A program made the translations under genes and the position numbers. This document shows positions 53,175-56,444 of a DNA stretch of 56,444 bases, in pieces. The DNA lies in contig CAZSRX010000028.1 in the NCBI GenBank assembly GCA_964609675.1, positions 1,749-58,192 of the forward strand, written 5' to 3'. Origin of the DNA: CAZSRX01 sp964609675 [NCBI: uncultured Bacteroidota bacterium]. GTDB taxonomy: Bacteria; CLD3; SB21. Position 1 is the first letter of the stretch, and each line of letters starts with the position of its first letter. Under the pieces are notes generated by a model. That model saw only the letters and a list, made by a program, of their open reading frames with translations. It was not told the DNA's origin and ran no database searches.

Positions 53175-53203
53175 TTGACTTTATCCTTTTCGGAATATAT
53201 AAT
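53175..53203 (+). promoter_or_regulatory. Near-consensus sigma-70 promoter of the str operon
   Basis: TTGACT (53175-53180), 17 bases, TATAAT (53198-53203). Transcription should start near 53210, leaving a 107-base leader before rpsL. This is the strongest promoter in the window, as expected for ribosomal protein genes. Confidence 0.85.
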
Positions 53204-53223
53204 TGCGTCTCTCTCATTGATAC

Positions 53224-53282
53224 TCAACCCGGCGGTTGAATGACCGACCAGGCAATGATAGAAAGAAAAAACTTCGGTTTTT
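53224..53282 (+). promoter_or_regulatory. Two hairpins in the str operon leader
   Basis: TCAACC-CGGC-GGTTGA (53224-53239) and AAAAAC-TTCG-GTTTTT (53267-53282), the latter closing on a C(UUCG)G tetraloop. Both lie in the transcript between the promoter and rpsL. They may be translational or attenuation control elements; there is no direct proof. Confidence 0.5.
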
Positions 53283-53316
53283 AGTTTGAAACGAACAAAT
53301 TTATTAGGGAAGAATA

Positions 53317-53703
53317 ATGCCGACAATCCAACAGCTTGTCCGAAAGGGCCGGTCGCCCAAAATCTGGAAGACGAAATCCCCCGCTCTGCAGAGTTGTCCG
53401 CAGCGCCGGGGCGTTTGCACCCGCGTGTACACTACGACACCCAAAAAGCCGAATTCCGCGCTTCGTAAAGTCGCCCGTGTACGGTTAACCAATAAGATTG
53501 AAGTCACCGCCTATATTCCGGGCGAAGGGCACAATCTGCAGGAACATAGCATCGTGCTGATTCGCGGCGGCCGTGTGAAAGATCTTCCGGGCGTGCGTTA
53601 TCACATCATTCGCGGCAGTCTCGATACGCAGGGCGTGCAGAACCGTAAAAAAGGCCGTTCCAAATACGGAACGAAGGTTCAGAAAACTACGGTTCCCAAA
53701 TAA
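53317..53703 (+). CDS. rpsL: Small subunit ribosomal protein uS12
   Basis: A 128-residue decoding-centre protein with [30 protein letters not shown] (the site of streptomycin resistance changes) and [18 protein letters not shown], complete to the KYGTK tail. First gene of the str operon, with the usual residues present. No rpoC upstream is seen. Confidence 0.98.
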   Translation: MPTIQQLVRKGRSPKIWKTKSPALQSCPQRRGVCTRVYTTTPKKPNSALRKVARVRLTNKIEVTAYIPGEGHNLQEHSIVLIRGGRVKDLPGVRYHIIRGSLDTQGVQNRKKGRSKYGTKVQKTTVPK

Positions 53704-53742
53704 CGTAATCAGGGAAAAGTTTTATAAATAGTTGAGGATACA

Positions 53743-54213
53743 ATGGCAAGACGACGAAGAGCACAGAAACGCAGAATTCCGGTTGACCCGAAGTTTAACA
53801 GCATCCTGGTCAGCAAAGTGGTCAATATGATCATGTGGCAGGGAAAGAAAGGCGTGGCGGAGACGATATTATATGACGCCCTCGGAATCGCCGAGAAAAA
53901 GCTGAACATCAGCGGGCTGGAAGCTCTGGAAAAAGCGATTAAGAATGTTTCCCCGGTACTGGAGGTGCGTTCCCGACGCGTGGGCGGCGCGAACTATCAG
54001 GTGCCTGTGGAAGTGCGTGCCGAACGCCGGCTTACGCTGGCGATACGCTGGCTTGTGACGTATGCCCGCACGCGCGCCGGCAAGAGCATGGCGACCAAGC
54101 TGGCCGACGAAATCGTGGCGGCCAATAACAACGAAGGCGCCGCCGTCAAGAAACGCGAAGACGTCCATAAAATGGCCGAAGCCAATAAGGCCTTCGCCCA
54201 CTTCCGATGGTAA
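53743..54213 (+). CDS. rpsG: Small subunit ribosomal protein uS7
   Basis: A 156-residue 30S head protein that nucleates assembly and contacts E-site tRNA. The typical features are the basic N-terminus, [16 protein letters not shown] start (PVDPKFNS), [18 protein letters not shown] and [23 protein letters not shown] at the C-terminus. It follows rpsL by 39 bases. Confidence 0.98.
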   Translation: MARRRRAQKRRIPVDPKFNSILVSKVVNMIMWQGKKGVAETILYDALGIAEKKLNISGLEALEKAIKNVSPVLEVRSRRVGGANYQVPVEVRAERRLTLAIRWLVTYARTRAGKSMATKLADEIVAANNNEGAAVKKREDVHKMAEANKAFAHFRW

Positions 54214-54245
54214 ATGTCAACAAAATATTTTTACTGGAAACACTA

Positions 54246-56327
54246 ATGCCTCGGTTATACTCACTTGAAAAGACGCGCAATATCGGTATCATGGCGCACA
54301 TTGATGCCGGTAAAACGACCACGACCGAGCGCATTCTCTTTTATACCGGCCGGACGCACCGTATCGGCGAAGTGCACGACGGCGCGGCCACCATGGACTG
54401 GATGGAACAGGAAAAAGAGCGCGGGATTACCATTACATCCGCTGCAACAACCTGTTTCTGGGACAATCATCGTATTAATATTATTGATACGCCGGGTCAT
54501 GTGGATTTCACCGCCGAAGTGGAGCGTTCCCTGCGGGTGCTGGACGGCGCGATTGCGCTGTTCTGCGGCGTAGGCGGCGTGGAACCGCAGTCTGAAACGG
54601 TCTGGCGGCAGGCGGACAAATACGGCGTGCCGCGTATTGCGTTCGTTAATAAAATGGACCGTATCGGCGCGGATTTCAACAATGTCGTCAGTATGATGAA
54701 AGAGCGGCTCGGCGCCACACCCGTTCCGGTGATGATCCCGATGGGCGAGGGCGACCTGTTCAACGGCCTGATCGACCTGATTGACATGAAAGCGCTGATT
54801 TTTGACGAGGCCTCACAGGGCATGCGTTTTGATGAGGTAGAAATTCCGAAAGATCTTCTGCCCAAAGCCAAAGAGTACCGCCAGCATATGATCGAAAGCG
54901 CGGCGGATTTTGACGATAAATTGATGGAAAAATATCTGGAAGGCGGCGAGGTCAGCAATACCGAGCTGGTTCAGGCCATCCGCAAAGGAACGATTCAGTG
55001 CAAAATCACGCCGGTTCTCTGCGGTTCTTCCTTTAAAAATAAAGGCGTTCAGCGGCTATTGGATGCCGTTGTGGCGTTTCTGCCGAACCCCATGGAATTA
55101 GGCAAGCTGGTCGGGCACAACCCCGATAACAAAAATGAAACCATTGAGCGGACGATTGACGATAAAGAGCGGTTTACCGGATTGGCGTTTAAAATCATGA
55201 CGGATCCGTATGTTGGCAAGCTGACCTACGTTCGTGTTTACTCGGGTGTTTTGCCGGCCGGGTCCTATATCTATAACGCCGTGACCGGTCGCAAAGAGCG
55301 GGTCGGACGGGTATTACAAATGCACGCCAACCGCCGTGAAGACATTGACGCCTGCTATGCCGGCGATATCTGCGCCGTGGTCGGGCTGAAATTTACCAAG
55401 ACCGGCGATACGCTCTGTACCGATGACGCGCCGATTCTGTTAGAAAAGATGGACTTCCCCAGCCCGGTTATCGAAGTCGCTATCGAACCCAAGACCAAGG
55501 CCGATCAGGAGAAGCTGAGTGAAGCGCTCGGTAAGCTGGCCGACGAAGATCCCACGTTCCAGGTGAGCACCAACGAAGAAACGGCGCAGACCATCATCAA
55601 AGGCATGGGCGAGTTGCATCTGGAAATCATCGTGGACCGTATGTTCCGCGAATTCAAGGTAGAAGCCAATGTCGGCCGGCCGCAAGTTGCCTACAAAGAA
55701 GGTATCACCAAGAAAGTGGAAGCGGAGGGTAAATTCGTGCGGCAGTCCGGCGGGCGCGGGCAATACGGACATGTTTGGATTGAAGTGGAACCGAATGAGC
55801 GCGGCAAGGGCTTTGAATTTACCAATGCGATTGTCGGCGGCGTCGTTCCTAAAGAATACATCAAGCCGGTGGAAGAAGGCATCCGCGATGCGATGAAAAC
55901 GGGTGTGATTGCCGGTTATCCGCTGGAAGATATTAAAGTAAAATTATTTGACGGTTCTTACCACGAAGTGGATTCCAGTGAAATGGCATTCAAGATTGCC
56001 GGCTCCATCGCGTTACAGGCGGCCGTGAAAAAAGCCGGCGCGATCCTGCTTGAGCCGATTATGAGCGTGGAAGTCGTGGTGCCGGAAGATTATCTGGGCG
56101 CCGTGATGGGCGATCTGAACTCGCGCCGCGGTCATATACTTGGCATGTCCCAGCGCAAGGATGCGCAGGTGGTGATGGCTGCCGTGCCGCTTTCCGAGAT
56201 GTTCGGCTATGCCACCACGCTGCGAAGCGCCACCCAGGGCCGCGCGATTTACACCATGCAGTTCCATCACTACAGTCAGGTGCCGAAAAATATAGAAGAA
56301 AAATTACTGGAAAAAGCCAAAGCATAA
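54246..56327 (+). CDS. fusA: Translation elongation factor G
   Basis: A 693-residue GTPase that drives translocation. GTP-site motifs are [24 protein letters not shown] and NKMDR; domains II-V follow with [22 protein letters not shown] and [15 protein letters not shown]. The start is the ATG at 54246, after the rpsG stop; an upstream ATG at 54207 would overlap rpsG. The ribosome site is weak (GGAAA 7 bases upstream). One intact EF-G copy. Confidence 0.97.
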   Translation: MPRLYSLEKTRNIGIMAHIDAGKTTTTERILFYTGRTHRIGEVHDGAATMDWMEQEKERGITITSAATTCFWDNHRINIIDTPGHVDFTAEVERSLRVLDGAIALFCGVGGVEPQSETVWRQADKYGVPRIAFVNKMDRIGADFNNVVSMMKERLGATPVPVMIPMGEGDLFNGLIDLIDMKALIFDEASQGMRFDEVEIPKDLLPKAKEYRQHMIESAADFDDKLMEKYLEGGEVSNTELVQAIRKGTIQCKITPVLCGSSFKNKGVQRLLDAVVAFLPNPMELGKLVGHNPDNKNETIERTIDDKERFTGLAFKIMTDPYVGKLTYVRVYSGVLPAGSYIYNAVTGRKERVGRVLQMHANRREDIDACYAGDICAVVGLKFTKTGDTLCTDDAPILLEKMDFPSPVIEVAIEPKTKADQEKLSEALGKLADEDPTFQVSTNEETAQTIIKGMGELHLEIIVDRMFREFKVEANVGRPQVAYKEGITKKVEAEGKFVRQSGGRGQYGHVWIEVEPNERGKGFEFTNAIVGGVVPKEYIKPVEEGIRDAMKTGVIAGYPLEDIKVKLFDGSYHEVDSSEMAFKIAGSIALQAAVKKAGAILLEPIMSVEVVVPEDYLGAVMGDLNSRRGHILGMSQRKDAQVVMAAVPLSEMFGYATTLRSATQGRAIYTMQFHHYSQVPKNIEEKLLEKAKA

Positions 56328-56389
56328 TATAACCAATAACATTAAACCGTTCCCACCTTTCGCGGGTGGCCAATCGGAGGACAAAACCT

Positions 56390-56444
56390 ATGGCAAAAGA
56401 GAAATTCAACAGAACGAAGCCGCATATCAACATCGGAACGATCG
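56390..56444 (+). CDS. tuf: Elongation factor Tu, N-terminal fragment (cut by window edge)
   Basis: The last 55 bases encode MAKEKFNRTKPHINIGTI, the invariant EF-Tu start. GGAGG lies nine bases before the ATG. A CCACC...GGTGG hairpin occurs in the intergenic gap (about 56353-56369). The rest of the gene lies beyond the window. Confidence 0.95.
   Translation, partial: MAKEKFNRTKPHINIGTI

Noticed and set aside
1-56444. CRISPR arrays, tRNA or rRNA genes, transposases, integrases
   Set aside because: No regularly spaced repeats, cloverleaf-like segments, or transposase/integrase frames were recognised; a tRNA scan program would be decisive.

Overview
The window comes from a Gram-negative bacterium of the Fibrobacterota-Chlorobiota-Bacteroidota (FCB) type, probably an uncultured lineage near Ignavibacteria, Calditrichota or KSB1-like groups. 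This is inference from gene content: LpxK (lipid A), TamB, many beta-barrel and lipoprotein genes, a GWxTD-domain protein, a decayed type IX secretion C-terminal signal, alternative complex III (ActDEF) and both MEMO-type and radical SAM AmmeMemoRadiSam proteins. About eleven intergenic regions carry E. coli-like TTGaca-N17-TAtaaT promoters, and many genes have good Shine-Dalgarno sites. That argues against a Bacteroidia member, where promoters are normally TTTG/TAnnTTTG and Shine-Dalgarno sites are weak.

Layout. 1-480: a noncoding repeat block, a 175-bp near-perfect duplication built from REP-like inverted motifs. 0.5-6.6 kb: a thioredoxin-like protein, folate genes (pabC-pabB divergent from pabA), a UbiA prenyltransferase with an SRPBCC partner, and pyrD. 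6.7-16.4 kb: tamB-tatD, then a TolC/MacA/MacB-type efflux operon. 16.5-21.2 kb (minus strand): a GWxTD protein that appears split by a -1 frame change, a small hypothetical protein, a LOG-family protein and an NAD-type isocitrate dehydrogenase. 21.4-24.9 kb: a gene remnant, a GYD-domain protein with a strong terminator, pgeF, a PAS protein, a TrmJ-like methyltransferase, and a frameshifted sorting-domain remnant. 25.1-34.2 kb (minus strand): an envelope block with two paralogous low-complexity lipoproteins plus a FadL-like porin, then a beta-barrel, TPR protein, PorV-like barrel and lipoprotein, preceded by an AmmeMemoRadiSam radical SAM gene.

34.3-41.1 kb is the most interesting part: a six-gene, tightly coupled minus-strand operon. 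In transcription order it encodes a membrane-anchored Fe-S/FAD/NAD(P) oxidoreductase, a b-type cytochrome, a periplasmic TPR protein, a 20-heme cytochrome c, a 9-heme cytochrome c and an outer-membrane beta-barrel. Read together these could form a complete electron path from cytoplasmic NAD(P)H or ferredoxin to the cell surface.

41.3-47.5 kb (plus strand): a DUF374 acyltransferase and lpxK, an orphan NtrC-type regulator, a MEMO-family protein, a four-helix membrane protein and a MuiA-like protein. 47.5-50.2 kb: actD-actE-actF plus a small membrane protein, without actABC. 50.4-52.5 kb: a second LOG-like protein, a glycerophosphodiesterase and a secreted hypothetical protein. 52.5-53.2 kb has no intact gene. 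53.2 kb to the end: the str operon rpsL-rpsG-fusA-tuf, with tuf cut by the window edge.
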